This document shows, in pieces, positions 1-8,133 of a DNA stretch of 64,000 nt (positions within the stretch are counted from its first letter, which is position 1; the number at the start of each line of letters is the position of its first letter). The notes below the pieces were generated by a model. The model had not been told where the DNA came from and ran no database searches. It saw nothing but the letters and a program-made list of their open reading frames with translations. The DNA is from Roseicyclus sp. (GTDB lineage Bacteria; Pseudomonadota; Alphaproteobacteria; Rhodobacterales; Rhodobacteraceae), in contig JAGYJU010000002.1 in the NCBI GenBank assembly GCA_018401965.1, positions 1 through 64,000 of the forward strand. The letters are read 5' to 3'. The position numbers were made by a program, and so were the translations under genes.

Positions 1-13
1 ACGCGCCGCATGC

Positions 14-922
14 TCAGGTTTCCTCGCCAGCCACGAAATGCGCCGCCGCAACCCCGAGGTCATGGCCAAGCGCGTCGAACAGGCCCGCGAAGCCCTGGAA
101 CAGCGCCGCGTTCAAGGCCCGGCCCGCCGGTGTCGCCGTCAGGTCGATATAGGCCTGCATCTCGGCATCGGTCAGATCCTCGTAGGCAAGCATCTGGTAG
201 GCAAACAGCCATTCGGTCGTGTCGCGCCGGATCTCGGCCTCCTGGCCCCAGACCTCGGCCAGCATCAGGGTCTCGGGAACCTCGCTGGCAAAGGCGCCCC
301 CTTCCGACAGGCCCCGGTAAAAGGCGAAGTTGGAATTCAGCGCGCCCGATACATTCAGCTCGACCAGGTCGTTGACGGCGATGAACTCGGTCAGCAAGGC
401 CATGCGCGGATGCCCCTCGGCGGCGCGCTGGCGGACAAGATCGCGCGCGCCCTCTTCCGTTGCGGCATCCAGAAAGGATTGGCGTGCGGCCAGTTCCCCG
501 GCCGCGATCCGCGCCCCCAGGTCGCTGTCGTAATAGGCGCCCAGCTCCGCCACCACCTCGGGCGTCAACAGGTCCAGCGGCAGCGCCGCCTCGAAGCCCT
601 GCACCATGCGGTCGCCGGCATAGATGCTGGCAACCACGGCGGCCCAGGCGCTGCCGCCCTGGCCGGGAAACATCTCTGCCTCGAGGTCGGCGGCGGCGGC
701 AAGGCCCTCGGCGGCCATCACGTCGAGGATCGCGTAAAGCCCCATATCCGCCAAAAGCGCCGCCGTGGCGGGCGCGGCTTCGGCCAATTGCGCATCCGGC
801 GCGACCAGCGGGGCCTGGGCCTCGGCCTGGACCTGCGTCGGCTCCGGGGTCTGCGCGGGCAGCGCGGCGGCCGTGGCGACCAAAAGCGCAAGCGGCGCGG
901 ATAGGATCATCTGGAAACGCAT
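14..922 (-). CDS. DUF2059-domain secreted protein
   Basis: Encodes about 302 residues. The chosen ATG at 922 begins a clear signal peptide: a short basic start, a hydrophobic run of Leu/Ala/Val and a cleavage region around Ala-Leu-Pro-Ala-Gln. A longer in-frame upstream extension runs through the tRNA gene and is rejected. The mature part has two helical stretches of the DUF2059 kind (aromatic residue, short spacer, Gly, then helix), one near residues 135-155 and one near the C-terminus ending in a Gly-Leu-Phe-Asp-Ala-Leu-Gly segment. DUF2059 proteins are periplasmic and of unknown function. It stands alone, divergent from the tRNA-Ser gene. Family assignment is from pattern, not search; secretion is the firmer part. 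Confidence 0.72.
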   Translation of the reverse strand: MRFQMILSAPLALLVATAAALPAQTPEPTQVQAEAQAPLVAPDAQLAEAAPATAALLADMGLYAILDVMAAEGLAAAADLEAEMFPGQGGSAWAAVVASIYAGDRMVQGFEAALPLDLLTPEVVAELGAYYDSDLGARIAAGELAARQSFLDAATEEGARDLVRQRAAEGHPRMALLTEFIAVNDLVELNVSGALNSNFAFYRGLSEGGAFASEVPETLMLAEVWGQEAEIRRDTTEWLFAYQMLAYEDLTDAEMQAYIDLTATPAGRALNAALFQGFAGLFDALGHDLGVAAAHFVAGEET

Positions 923-1077
923 CGTGGCCCCCTTGTCATGCGGCTCTGCCCATAGATGGCGTGCCCGGGCGGGGATTTCCACCACCGCCCCGCCCGCTTG
1001 CGAAAATGTGAGCGGGCCGCCGCCCGGCTCCCCTGCCCCGGCCCGTCCGGCATCTGCATCATTCTGCCGATCCCCCC

Positions 1078-1106
1078 TTGCGCCGCCGCGACTTGGCCGG
1101 TAAATG
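1078..1106 (+). promoter_or_regulatory. Candidate promoter of tRNA-Ser
   Basis: TTGCGC (1078-1083) and TAAATG (1101-1106) are separated by 17 bases and lie 29 bases ahead of the mature tRNA. This is a plausible sigma-70-like promoter given the weak -10 boxes of alphaproteobacteria. Inferred from spacing only. Confidence 0.35.
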
Positions 1107-1134
1107 CCCGCCCACTGACCCTGACCCAAAGCGC

Positions 1135-1224
1135 GGAGAGGTGCCGGAGTGGTCGAACGGGGCGGTCTCGAAAACCGTTGAGCCTGCAAGGGTTCCCAGG
1201 GTTCGAATCCCTGTCTCTCCGCCA
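1135..1224 (+). tRNA. tRNA-Ser (anticodon CGA)
   Basis: A 90-base class II tRNA. The acceptor strand GGAGAG at 1135 pairs with CTCTCC at 1215-1220, followed by discriminator G and an encoded CCA. The anticodon loop reads CU-CGA-AA, and there is a long variable arm typical of serine tRNA. The T arm has the usual GGTTCGAATCC. It reads UCG codons. A 6-bp hairpin (GAAATC/GATTTC, 1234-1249) follows but has no clear U tract, so I do not call it a terminator. Confidence 0.97.
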
Positions 1225-1438
1225 CTTTCACCTGAAATCATCGGATTTCTTGCGAATCCCGCCTGTGCTGGACGCGGTCGGGGCTTGGTCCTTTGATTGC
1301 GCAAAGCTGCTACTTCCCGCGGCCCGGACATGCTTGTGCGGTAGGCGGCCCGGGTGGCGCGACGTAGTCCGTGCCGCTGTTTTTTGGGCTGGCCCTCGGT
1401 GTGCCAGTTCAGCCTTTCGTCACTGGAGCAGCTTATTC

Positions 1439-1852
1439 ATGGATCTTTTTCGCGCCGTCTACACCTCTCGGCCCTTCGGCTATGATGCGGGGATGTTGAA
1501 CGGCATCCTGACCGATGCGCGGCGGTGCAACCTGCGCGACGAGATCACCGGCGCCCTGATCTGTCGCGCCGACATCTACCTGCAATGGCTCGAAGGCCCC
1601 GAGGACAAGGTGCGCGCCGCCATCGCCCGCATCCAGCGCGATGATCGCCATGTCGAGGTCAAGGTGCACATCGAAGCCCCCGCGACCGCGCGCCTGTTCG
1701 GGGATTGGGATATGCTGCATGATCCGGCCGCATCGTGGATCTGGTCGCAGGCCGAGGTCACCGGCGGCGCGGTCGAGCGCGCGACGCCCGATGAATTGGT
1801 CGGGTTCTTCCAGACCCTGAAAGACGCCAATACAGCGCCCAAGGGCCAGTGA
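1439..1852 (+). CDS. BLUF-domain blue-light sensor protein
   Basis: A 137-residue stand-alone BLUF protein. BLUF domains bind FAD and sense blue light through a Tyr-Gln-flavin hydrogen-bond switch. The key residues are in place: Tyr8, Asn31 and Gln49, followed by the Leu-Glu-Gly-Pro turn (51-54), the Asp-Asp-Arg-His helix end (68-71) and the Trp90-Asp-Met92 strand. These match the Tyr8/Asn32/Gln50/Trp91/Met93 set of PixD-type proteins, offset by one. The 45-residue C-terminal tail has no recognisable output domain, so it probably signals by protein contact. It lies between the tRNA gene and matB, which is on the other strand, so it is probably monocistronic. Confidence 0.93.
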   Translation: MDLFRAVYTSRPFGYDAGMLNGILTDARRCNLRDEITGALICRADIYLQWLEGPEDKVRAAIARIQRDDRHVEVKVHIEAPATARLFGDWDMLHDPAASWIWSQAEVTGGAVERATPDELVGFFQTLKDANTAPKGQ

Positions 1853-1898
1853 TCGGGGCGGGGCAGCGGCGCCCTGCCCCTGCCGCCGCCCGGTGTCG

Positions 1899-3422
1899 TC
1901 AGCTTGCCTTGGGCTGGAACACGGCCGCGAATTGCGCGCGCAGATCGGCCTTTTGCACCTTGCCCATGGTGTTGCGCGGCAGCGCCTCCATCACGACCAC
2001 ATGGCGCGGCCGCTTGAAGCCAGCGAGGTCCTCGCTCGCCGCCGCCTCGATGGCGGAAAGATCGAGGGTTTCGCCCGGCTCTGGCACCAGCACCGCAATC
2101 ACGCTTTCCCCGAAATCGGGATGCGGCGCGCCCACCACGGCGCTTTCCTTGACGCCGGGTTGATCATCGAGAAACATCTCGATTTCCTTGGGGTAGATGT
2201 TGTAGCCGCCCGAAATGATCAGATCCTTGCCGCGCCCGACGATGGTGATGTAGCCGTCCGTGTCGATGCGGGCCAGGTCGCCGGTGATGAACCAGCCATC
2301 GGCCTGTAGCTCTTCGCGGGTCTTTTCGGGCATCTGCCAATAGCCCTTGAACACGTTCGGCCCGCGCACATGCAACATGCCGATCTCGCCCGGGGCCAGT
2401 TCGGCGCGCGTTTCGGGATCGCAGACGCGCGCCTCCACCCCCGGCAGCGGCAGGCCCACGGTGCCCGCCCGCCGGTCGCCATCATAGGGGTTCGAGGTGT
2501 TCATCGAGGTTTCGGTCATGCCGTAGCGTTCCAGGATGCGGTGGCCGGTGCGGGCCTCGAAGGCCTTGTGGGTTTCCGCCAGCAGGGGCGCAGAGCCGGA
2601 CACGAAGAGCCGCATATGCGCGCTCAAGGCCGCGTCGAATCGCGCGTCGTCCAGCAACCTTGTGTAAAAGGTCGGCACGCCCATCATGGTCGTGGCGCGC
2701 GGCAACAAGCGCAGCACGGTTTCAAGATCGAATTTCGGCAAGAAGATCAGCGAACCGCCCGCAAGCAGCGTGACATTGGTTGCCACGAACAGACCATGGC
2801 TGTGAAAGATCGGCAGCGCATGCAGCAGCACGTCATCGCGCGTGAACCGCCAGCAGTCCACCAGCGCCTGCGCGTTCGACAACAGGTTGGTCTGGGTCAG
2901 CATCGCGCCCTTGGACCGGCCGGTGGTGCCCGAGGTATACAAAAGCGCCGCCAGATCATCGCCATCGCGCGCCACGGCCGCGAAGTGATCGGGCTGGTCC
3001 GCCACCAGGTCGGTCAGGGTGCCGCGGCCATCGCTTGCAAGGGTCTTGAGCTGCGCACCGGCGGCGGCGGCGATGGGGCCCATCGCCTCGGCCTCGGACG
3101 GGTCGCAGACAAACAGCGCCGCACCGCTGTCGCCGACGAAATAATCAAGCTCCTTGGCGGTATAGGCGGTGTTCAGCGGCAAGAACACCACGCCCGCCTT
3201 GATGCAGGCGGCATAAAGCGCCAGCGCCTGCGGCGATTTCTCGACATGCACCGCGACCCGGTCGCCGGGGGCCACCCCAAGCGCGCCAAGCGCATTCGCG
3301 GTGCGGTCGGCCATGGCGAGGAAATCGGCATAGCTGGTCATGCTGCCATCCGCGAGATGCAGAAAGACCCGGCTCGATCCTTCGTGATGGGCAAAAAGGG
3401 CATGGTACAGCGGATTGGTCAT
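1899..3422 (-). CDS. matB: Malonyl-CoA synthetase (AMP-forming)
   Basis: A 507-residue acyl-adenylate enzyme expected to make malonyl-CoA (or methylmalonyl-CoA) from the free acid, ATP and CoA in the cytoplasm. Visible signatures are the nucleotide loop Tyr-Thr-Ser-Gly-Thr-Thr-Gly-Arg-Ser-Lys-Gly, the motif Arg-Tyr-Gly-Met-Thr-Glu-Thr, and the C-terminal catalytic lysine in Asn-Thr-Met-Gly-Lys-Val-Gln-Lys. The segment Met-Thr-Glu-Thr-Ser-Met-Asn-Thr-Ser-Asn-Pro-Tyr is typical of MatB rather than general acyl-CoA ligases. I use the ATG at 3422; an upstream extension lacks family similarity. The gene sits 53 bp downstream of a GntR regulator on the same strand, as in malonate loci of rhizobia. 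A relaxed substrate range is possible. Confidence 0.87.
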   Translation of the reverse strand: MTNPLYHALFAHHEGSSRVFLHLADGSMTSYADFLAMADRTANALGALGVAPGDRVAVHVEKSPQALALYAACIKAGVVFLPLNTAYTAKELDYFVGDSGAALFVCDPSEAEAMGPIAAAAGAQLKTLASDGRGTLTDLVADQPDHFAAVARDGDDLAALLYTSGTTGRSKGAMLTQTNLLSNAQALVDCWRFTRDDVLLHALPIFHSHGLFVATNVTLLAGGSLIFLPKFDLETVLRLLPRATTMMGVPTFYTRLLDDARFDAALSAHMRLFVSGSAPLLAETHKAFEARTGHRILERYGMTETSMNTSNPYDGDRRAGTVGLPLPGVEARVCDPETRAELAPGEIGMLHVRGPNVFKGYWQMPEKTREELQADGWFITGDLARIDTDGYITIVGRGKDLIISGGYNIYPKEIEMFLDDQPGVKESAVVGAPHPDFGESVIAVLVPEPGETLDLSAIEAAASEDLAGFKRPRHVVVMEALPRNTMGKVQKADLRAQFAAVFQPKAS

Positions 3423-3475
3423 TGCGGCGGTCCTGTGCGTTAGGTCGTGTCTTGGCTTTGGGTCCGGCCCGGCGG

Positions 3476-4171
3476 TCACCCGCTGGCCGGTGTGGCCTCG
3501 ATCATGGTGATGTAGCGGCCAAAGCCGCCCACGATATGATCCAGCGCGGCGCGGCGCGCGGCCTCGGCATCGCCGGTGGCGACCGCCTTGGTGATGGTGT
3601 CATGCTCCTCGATCGAGCGCGCGATATTGCTCGCGATCGACAGGCCCTTGCGGCGGAACAGGTGCATTTCCTTGACCAGGTTGTCATACATTGTCTTGGC
3701 CTTGGGGTTGCCCGCCCCGCGCAGCAACAGGTCGTGAAACTCGATGTTCAGCGCGTAATAGCGCGCGGTATCGGCCTGTGCATGTGTCGCGCGCATCTGG
3801 TCGAGATTGCGGGTCAATTGCGCGGTCAGGCTGCGTTCGTGGCCCTGCTCCACGCGACGCGCGGCGGCCGCACAGGCCATGGCAAAAATCGCGCCGCGCA
3901 GGTCATACAGGTTGCGCACCTCGTCCAGCGTGGTTTCATGCACAAAGGCACCGCGATTGGCGATCAGGTCGATCAGCCCGCTATCGGCCAGCGACCGGAT
4001 CGCTTCGCGCACCGTGCCCCGGCTGACGCCCATGGCATTGGACAGCGAGAGTTCATTGAGTTTCTCGCCCGCCGCCAATTCTCCCTCGACGATCATGCGC
4101 TCGATTTCGCCGCGCACCTCGACCGCCAGTGTCGCGCGCCTTGGTCCGATGGATTTTGCCCCTGTTGTCAT
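3476..4171 (-). CDS. FCD-type GntR regulator (MatR-like)
   Basis: A 231-residue cytoplasmic transcription factor with an N-terminal winged helix (Val-Ser-Arg-Gly-Thr-Val-Arg-Glu-Ala-Ile-Arg recognition helix, about residues 45-58) and a C-terminal FCD ligand domain with scattered His/Asp/Asn metal-binding positions. I use the ATG at 4171 because the 19 extra upstream codons run through the operator region. It is placed between matB and the divergent CoA-transferase operon, with a TTGTCAACAA palindrome at 4200-4209, so it probably represses both sides and itself in the absence of the substrate. The second FCD regulator of this island (12238-13014) has the same site ahead of it. Confidence 0.88.
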   Translation of the reverse strand: MTTGAKSIGPRRATLAVEVRGEIERMIVEGELAAGEKLNELSLSNAMGVSRGTVREAIRSLADSGLIDLIANRGAFVHETTLDEVRNLYDLRGAIFAMACAAAARRVEQGHERSLTAQLTRNLDQMRATHAQADTARYYALNIEFHDLLLRGAGNPKAKTMYDNLVKEMHLFRRKGLSIASNIARSIEEHDTITKAVATGDAEAARRAALDHIVGGFGRYITMIEATPASG

Positions 4172-4199
4172 GTCTGCACCTGATCTCTTGCGTGGTATT

Positions 4200-4209
4200 T
4201 TGTCAACAA
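4200..4209. promoter_or_regulatory. Candidate GntR operator TTGTCAACAA
   Basis: A TTGT-N2-ACAA palindrome in the divergent gap between the GntR gene and the CoA-transferase gene. The identical ten bases occur at 13043-13052 upstream of the second GntR gene. TTGT-N2-ACAA is the kind of site bound by FCD-type GntR proteins such as MatR. Binding is inferred. Confidence 0.55.
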
Positions 4210-4222
4210 TTAACATTTTTAT

Positions 4223-4244
4223 TGTCATGTATCAGCAGATGACA
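4223..4244. promoter_or_regulatory. Inverted repeat TGTCAT-N10-ATGACA
   Basis: Perfect 6-bp arms with a ten-base spacer, one helical turn between centres, 39 bp ahead of the CoA-transferase start. It overlaps the likely promoter of that operon and may be a second regulator site. No factor can be named from the sequence. Confidence 0.35.
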
Positions 4245-4283
4245 TACTACATTTTTAACAGCCGCACCAAGAGGGGGAAGAGC

Positions 4284-5513
4284 ATGACAGCGCCGACCGG
4301 ACAGCCTGACGCGACCGCGACACAATCGCCCGAGACCGGCGTTGCCAGCACGGCGCTGGCGGGGTTGCGGGTTCTCGACCTGACGCGCGTCCGGTCCGGT
4401 CCGACCTGCGTGCGCCAGCTGGCCGATTGGGGGGCAGATGTCATCAAGATCGAAGCGCCGGTCGACGAGGCACAGTTCGGCGGCCCCCGCAGCGGCCCCG
4501 ATTTCCAGAACCTGCATCGCAACAAGCGCTCGCTCACGCTCGATCTGAAATCGGCCGAGGGCCTTGCCGCCTTCAAGCGGCTGGCCGACACCGCCGATAT
4601 CATCGTCGAAAACTTTCGCCCCGGCGTGAAGTCGCGGCTTGGCATCGATTACGACAGGCTCAGCCAGACCAACCCGCGGCTGATCTATGCCTCGATTTCC
4701 GGCTTTGGCCAGGATGGCCCGCTGGCCGACCGCCCCGGGTTTGACCAGATCGCGCAAGGCATGGGCGGGCTCATGTCGATCACCGGCGAGCCGGGAACCG
4801 GGCCGATGCGCGTGGGCATTCCGATTGCCGATCTTTGCGCGGGCCTGTTCGCGGCCCAGGGCATCCTGATCGCGCTTTACGAACGCGCTGCGTCGGGCCG
4901 GGGGCAATGGATCCAGACCTCACTGTTGCAGGCGCAGGTCTTCATGCTCGATTTTCAGGCCGCGCGCTGGCTGATGGATGGCGTGGTGCCGAAACAGGCC
5001 GGCAACAATCACCCCACCTCGATTCCCACGGGCGTGTTCAAGACCGCCGATGGGCATATGAACATCGCGGTGACCGGCAACCAGATCTGGTCGAAGTTCT
5101 GCGAAACCATGGGTCGCGCGGATTGGGCCACGGACGACCGATATGCGACCGCAAGTGCCCGCTCCGAGCACCGCGCCGCCCTGAACGCCGAGATCGAGGC
5201 GATCACCCTGACCGCGACCACCGCGCAATGGATCGACAAGTTCAACGATGCGGGCGTGCCCGCCGGTGAAATCAACGATATCGGCCAGGTCTTTGCCAAC
5301 CCGCAGGTGCGCCACCTGGGCCTGGCGCAACCCGTGGTCAGTCAGGAACGCGGCGCGACCGAACTGGTCGGCCAGCCCATCCTCATGAGCCGCACCCCCA
5401 GCCATATCGCCAGCCCGCCGCCGACCGCGGGCCAGCACACTGCCGAAATCCTGCGTGATGTCGGCTATTCCGACGCCGAGATCGCGGCGATGAAAGCCTC
5501 TGGCGCCATCTGA
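4284..5513 (+). CDS. Family III CoA-transferase (CaiB/BaiF)
   Basis: A 409-residue protein with the CaiB/BaiF fold. It has an N-terminal Gly-Leu-Arg-Val-Leu-Asp-Leu-Thr-Arg start, an Ala-Asp-Val-Ile-Lys-Ile-Glu segment at 51-57, an Asn-Lys-Arg-Ser-Leu-Thr-Leu-Asp block and an Asp-Gly-His-Met-Asn-Ile-Ala domain start. Members move CoA between carboxylic acids. In formyl-CoA transferase the catalytic Asp follows Gly-Gln-x-x-x-x-Ser-x-x; here that position is Gln216, so a covalent aspartyl-CoA route looks unavailable. The ATG at 4284 has a strong GA-rich ribosome site. It begins a plus-strand operon with the crotonase 24 bp downstream, then the thioesterase and the class V PLP enzyme. Substrate unknown; a dicarboxylate is the contextual guess. 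Confidence 0.85.
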   Translation: MTAPTGQPDATATQSPETGVASTALAGLRVLDLTRVRSGPTCVRQLADWGADVIKIEAPVDEAQFGGPRSGPDFQNLHRNKRSLTLDLKSAEGLAAFKRLADTADIIVENFRPGVKSRLGIDYDRLSQTNPRLIYASISGFGQDGPLADRPGFDQIAQGMGGLMSITGEPGTGPMRVGIPIADLCAGLFAAQGILIALYERAASGRGQWIQTSLLQAQVFMLDFQAARWLMDGVVPKQAGNNHPTSIPTGVFKTADGHMNIAVTGNQIWSKFCETMGRADWATDDRYATASARSEHRAALNAEIEAITLTATTAQWIDKFNDAGVPAGEINDIGQVFANPQVRHLGLAQPVVSQERGATELVGQPILMSRTPSHIASPPPTAGQHTAEILRDVGYSDAEIAAMKASGAI

Positions 5514-5537
5514 GAACCCCAAAGGGACCAAACAGAC

Positions 5538-6323
5538 ATGACCGACAAGATCCTGACAGAACAGCACGGCGACATCGCCCGCATCATCTTCAACCAGCCC
5601 GAAAAGCGCAACGCCGTCTCGCTGGAGATGTGGGAAGCGGTCGAGGCGGCCCTGATCCGGTTCGAGGCAGACCCGGCCGTGCGCATCCTGATCCTGTCGG
5701 GCGCGGGCGGCAAAGCCTTCGTGTCGGGCGCCGATATTTCCAAGTTCGAAAGCGAACGCGCCAGCGAAGAGGCGGTGGCCCATTACAACGCCACCACCAA
5801 GCGCGTCTATGACATGATGGAAGCCTTCCCCAAGCCCAGCATCGCCCAGATCGACGGCTTCTGCATCGGCGGTGGCGTGGCCTTGGCGCTGTGCTGCGAT
5901 CTGCGGATCTGTGGCGAAGGGTCCAATTTCGCCGTGCCCGCCGCCAAGCTGGGGCTTGGCTACGGCTTTCCGGGGATCAAGCGGCTTGTCGACGTGGTCG
6001 GCCCGTCCTTTGCCAAGGAAATCTTTTTCACCGCCCGCCGCTTCACCGCCGAAGAGGCGCGGGTGATGGGCCTGGTCAACCGCGTCGTGCCCGATGCCGA
6101 GGTGGAACAAGCCGCGCTCGACACCGCGCGCATGATCGCGGAAAACGCGCCGATGACGGTCGGGTCGGTGAAATACATCGTGAGCCAGACCGTCGCGCCG
6201 GAATCGGCCCGCGACCTCGCGGAATGTGACGCGCGCGTCAAAGCCTGCTTTGACAGCCAGGATTACATCGAGGGCCGCCGCGCCTTCCTGGAAAAGCGCA
6301 AGCCGAATTTCGTCGGCGCGTGA
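5538..6323 (+). CDS. Crotonase-family protein, hydratase Glu pair absent
   Basis: A 261-residue cytoplasmic crotonase-fold protein. The oxyanion-hole elements Val-Ser-Gly-Ala-Asp-Ile (62-67) and Ile-Gly-Gly-Gly (110-113) are present. The two glutamates that run hydration in enoyl-CoA hydratases are Ala115 and Ala135 here. Tyr142, in Leu-Gly-Leu-Gly-Tyr, occupies the place of the tyrosine of methylmalonyl-CoA decarboxylase YgfG (Leu-Gly-Val-Pro-Tyr). A decarboxylase or other non-hydratase activity is therefore more likely than hydration, which would fit a cluster holding malonyl-CoA synthetase. It overlaps the thioesterase by 4 bp. Confidence 0.85.
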   Translation: MTDKILTEQHGDIARIIFNQPEKRNAVSLEMWEAVEAALIRFEADPAVRILILSGAGGKAFVSGADISKFESERASEEAVAHYNATTKRVYDMMEAFPKPSIAQIDGFCIGGGVALALCCDLRICGEGSNFAVPAAKLGLGYGFPGIKRLVDVVGPSFAKEIFFTARRFTAEEARVMGLVNRVVPDAEVEQAALDTARMIAENAPMTVGSVKYIVSQTVAPESARDLAECDARVKACFDSQDYIEGRRAFLEKRKPNFVGA

Positions 6324-6799
6324 CCGGCCCGATGACCGATCCCAAAGCGAACCGTATCGATGTGGTCGAGGCGCGCAAGCGCCTTGACCGCGCGCTGGAC
6401 GATCATGAACAGGCGTTCGAAACCTTTTTCCTGGCGCGCTTCCTGGACCTGTCCTTTGCCTATCTGCCCGCCGAGGCCGCGGATGCCGACAAGGAAACAT
6501 GCCGCCTGACCTTTCCCGTCACCGACATGTTGAAAAACCCCCAAGGCAGCCTGCATGGCGGCATGATGGCCAGCGCGATGGATATTTCCATGGGCCACCT
6601 GGTGGCCAAGGTTGCGGGTCCCGGCGCGACGATCGAGATGAAGGTGCAGTTCATCCGCCCCGTGACCGGTGGCACCGTGACCGTCGAGGGCAGTTTCACC
6701 CGGCGTGGCCGGACGCTGTCCTTCATGGAAAGCAAGCTTTATGGCGAGGACGGAAAACTGGCCGCCCACGCCACCGCCACCTGGAAAATGCCCGGTTAA
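6320..6799 (+). CDS. PaaI-type hotdog thioesterase
   Basis: A 159-residue single hotdog-domain protein. The motif Asn-Pro-Gln-Gly-Ser-Leu-His-Gly-Gly-Met (about 73-82) is the active-site helix start of the PaaI/YdiI group, and a Met-Lys-Val-Gln-Phe-Ile-Arg-Pro strand follows. It should hydrolyse a cytosolic acyl-CoA. The GTG at 6320 overlaps the crotonase stop (GTGA), giving translational coupling; the ATG at 6332 is an alternative start. In this operon it may release the free acid or recycle CoA after the crotonase step. Confidence 0.83.
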   Translation: MTGPMTDPKANRIDVVEARKRLDRALDDHEQAFETFFLARFLDLSFAYLPAEAADADKETCRLTFPVTDMLKNPQGSLHGGMMASAMDISMGHLVAKVAGPGATIEMKVQFIRPVTGGTVTVEGSFTRRGRTLSFMESKLYGEDGKLAAHATATWKMPG

Positions 6800-6828
6800 A
6801 CCGCGCAAAAGCCTGACGGAGACCCCGA

Positions 6829-8091
6829 ATGCTGACTGAAAAACCCGGCCTGCTGGATGAAATCCGGGGCCGTTTCGCCCATGTCGACAGCTGCCCCTTT
6901 GAAGGGCCGCGCGTGTTCTTTGAAAACGCGGGCGGGGCCCTGACGTTGAATTCTGTGGTTCAGACCAGCGCGAAATTCGCCGCCATCCCCGACAACCAGG
7001 GCCGCGACAACCCCGCCGCCCATGCGCTTGTGGCGCTGATCGACAAGGCCAAGGATGATATGCGCGTGTTCTTCAACGCGCCACAGGGCCAGTTTTTCGT
7101 CGGTGAAAGCGGCACGGAATTGCTGTTTCGCCTGATCCGCACCGCGATTGTCGGCACGGATGCGGGCCGCGTTCTGGGATCGACGCTGGAACATCCCGCA
7201 ACGCGCAGCGCCGCGCGCCACTGGGCCGAGGTGGCGGGCAAACCGCATGTCCTTGTGCACCATGATGATGCGACGGGCAGCGTTCAGGCCGCGGCCTATG
7301 TGCCCCAGATCACGCCGGACACGCGGGTTGCCACCATCCTGCACACCTCGCCCGTGACCGGCATGGGCGTCGATGTGGCCAGCATCGCCACCGAGATCCG
7401 CAAGATCGCGCCCGATTGCTTCATCATCGTCGATGGCATCCAGCATGCCGCGCATGGGCGCCTGGATATCGAAAGCTATGATGTCGACGGTTATGTGGTG
7501 TCGCCCTACAAGGTGTTTTCGCGCCATGGCTACGGCATTGCCTGGGTCAGCGACCGGCTTCACGCGATCAAGCATGAACACCTGATCGGCACGCCCGGCA
7601 ACCCGTGGGAATTCGGCACGCGCGACACGGGCGCCTATGTCACCTTTTCCGATGTGGTCGATTATTTCGACTGGCTGGGCGGCGAGGTCTCTGATGAAAC
7701 CGACCGCCGGGCGCGGATCAAGGCCGCCGGTGAAGCGATCCACGCCCATGAGACGTGGCTGGTGCAGGGCATGATCCACGGGGTCGGCAATCTCAAGGGT
7801 CTGGCCGAACTGCCGGGCGTCAGCATCATCGGCGGGCTCGACAACCCGCTGCGCGAAGGGCTCGTATGCCTGAGCGTGGCCGGCATGGATGCGCCCGACG
7901 TTGTGACCCGGCTGCGCGAAAGGGGCATCCGCACCCATACCCGCAAGGCCGATCATTATTCGGGCAATGTGCTGGCCCCGCTTGGTCTTCCGGCGGCGGT
8001 GCGCGTGTCGATGTGCCATTACAACACCGAGGCCGAGGTGGCGCAGTTCCTGCACGCGATGCGCGACATCACCGAAAGCGTCACCGCCTGA
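6829..8091 (+). CDS. Class V aminotransferase / cysteine-desulfurase-like PLP enzyme
   Basis: A 420-residue fold-type I PLP protein. It has an N-terminal Phe-Phe-Glu-Asn-Ala-Gly-Gly-Ala motif, Glu-His-Pro-Ala-Thr at about 124-128, the PLP-aspartate region Ile-Ile-Val-Asp-Gly-Ile-Gln-His-Ala, and Schiff-base Lys228 in Ser-Pro-Tyr-Lys-Val. There is no obvious desulfurase active-site cysteine loop, so transamination, C-N lyase or racemase chemistry on an amino acid is more likely than sulfur mobilisation. It follows the thioesterase by 29 bp in the CoA-transferase operon, which suggests the island acts on an amino acid or amino-dicarboxylate. Substrate unassigned. Confidence 0.8.
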   Translation: MLTEKPGLLDEIRGRFAHVDSCPFEGPRVFFENAGGALTLNSVVQTSAKFAAIPDNQGRDNPAAHALVALIDKAKDDMRVFFNAPQGQFFVGESGTELLFRLIRTAIVGTDAGRVLGSTLEHPATRSAARHWAEVAGKPHVLVHHDDATGSVQAAAYVPQITPDTRVATILHTSPVTGMGVDVASIATEIRKIAPDCFIIVDGIQHAAHGRLDIESYDVDGYVVSPYKVFSRHGYGIAWVSDRLHAIKHEHLIGTPGNPWEFGTRDTGAYVTFSDVVDYFDWLGGEVSDETDRRARIKAAGEAIHAHETWLVQGMIHGVGNLKGLAELPGVSIIGGLDNPLREGLVCLSVAGMDAPDVVTRLRERGIRTHTRKADHYSGNVLAPLGLPAAVRVSMCHYNTEAEVAQFLHAMRDITESVTA

Positions 8092-8105
8092 CCCATGGGA
8101 AAGTC

Positions 8106-8133
8106 GGGGTGGGGCGCCCGCGCGCCCTACCCC
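8106..8133. terminator. Bidirectional hairpin between convergent genes
   Basis: A 12-bp GC-rich stem (one G-T wobble) with a CCGC loop at 8118-8121. It lies just after the class V gene and covers the stop codon of the convergent Ldh gene. No U tract, so termination strength is uncertain. Confidence 0.45.

Noticed and set aside
14..1231. 405-residue version of the DUF2059 protein
   Set aside because: The extra N-terminus reads through the tRNA-Ser gene; the ATG at 922 gives a proper signal peptide.
6829..8091. Third cysteine desulfurase for Fe-S assembly
   Set aside because: Class V fold and PLP lysine are present but the active-site cysteine loop of SufS/NifS is not, and it lies in the catabolic island.
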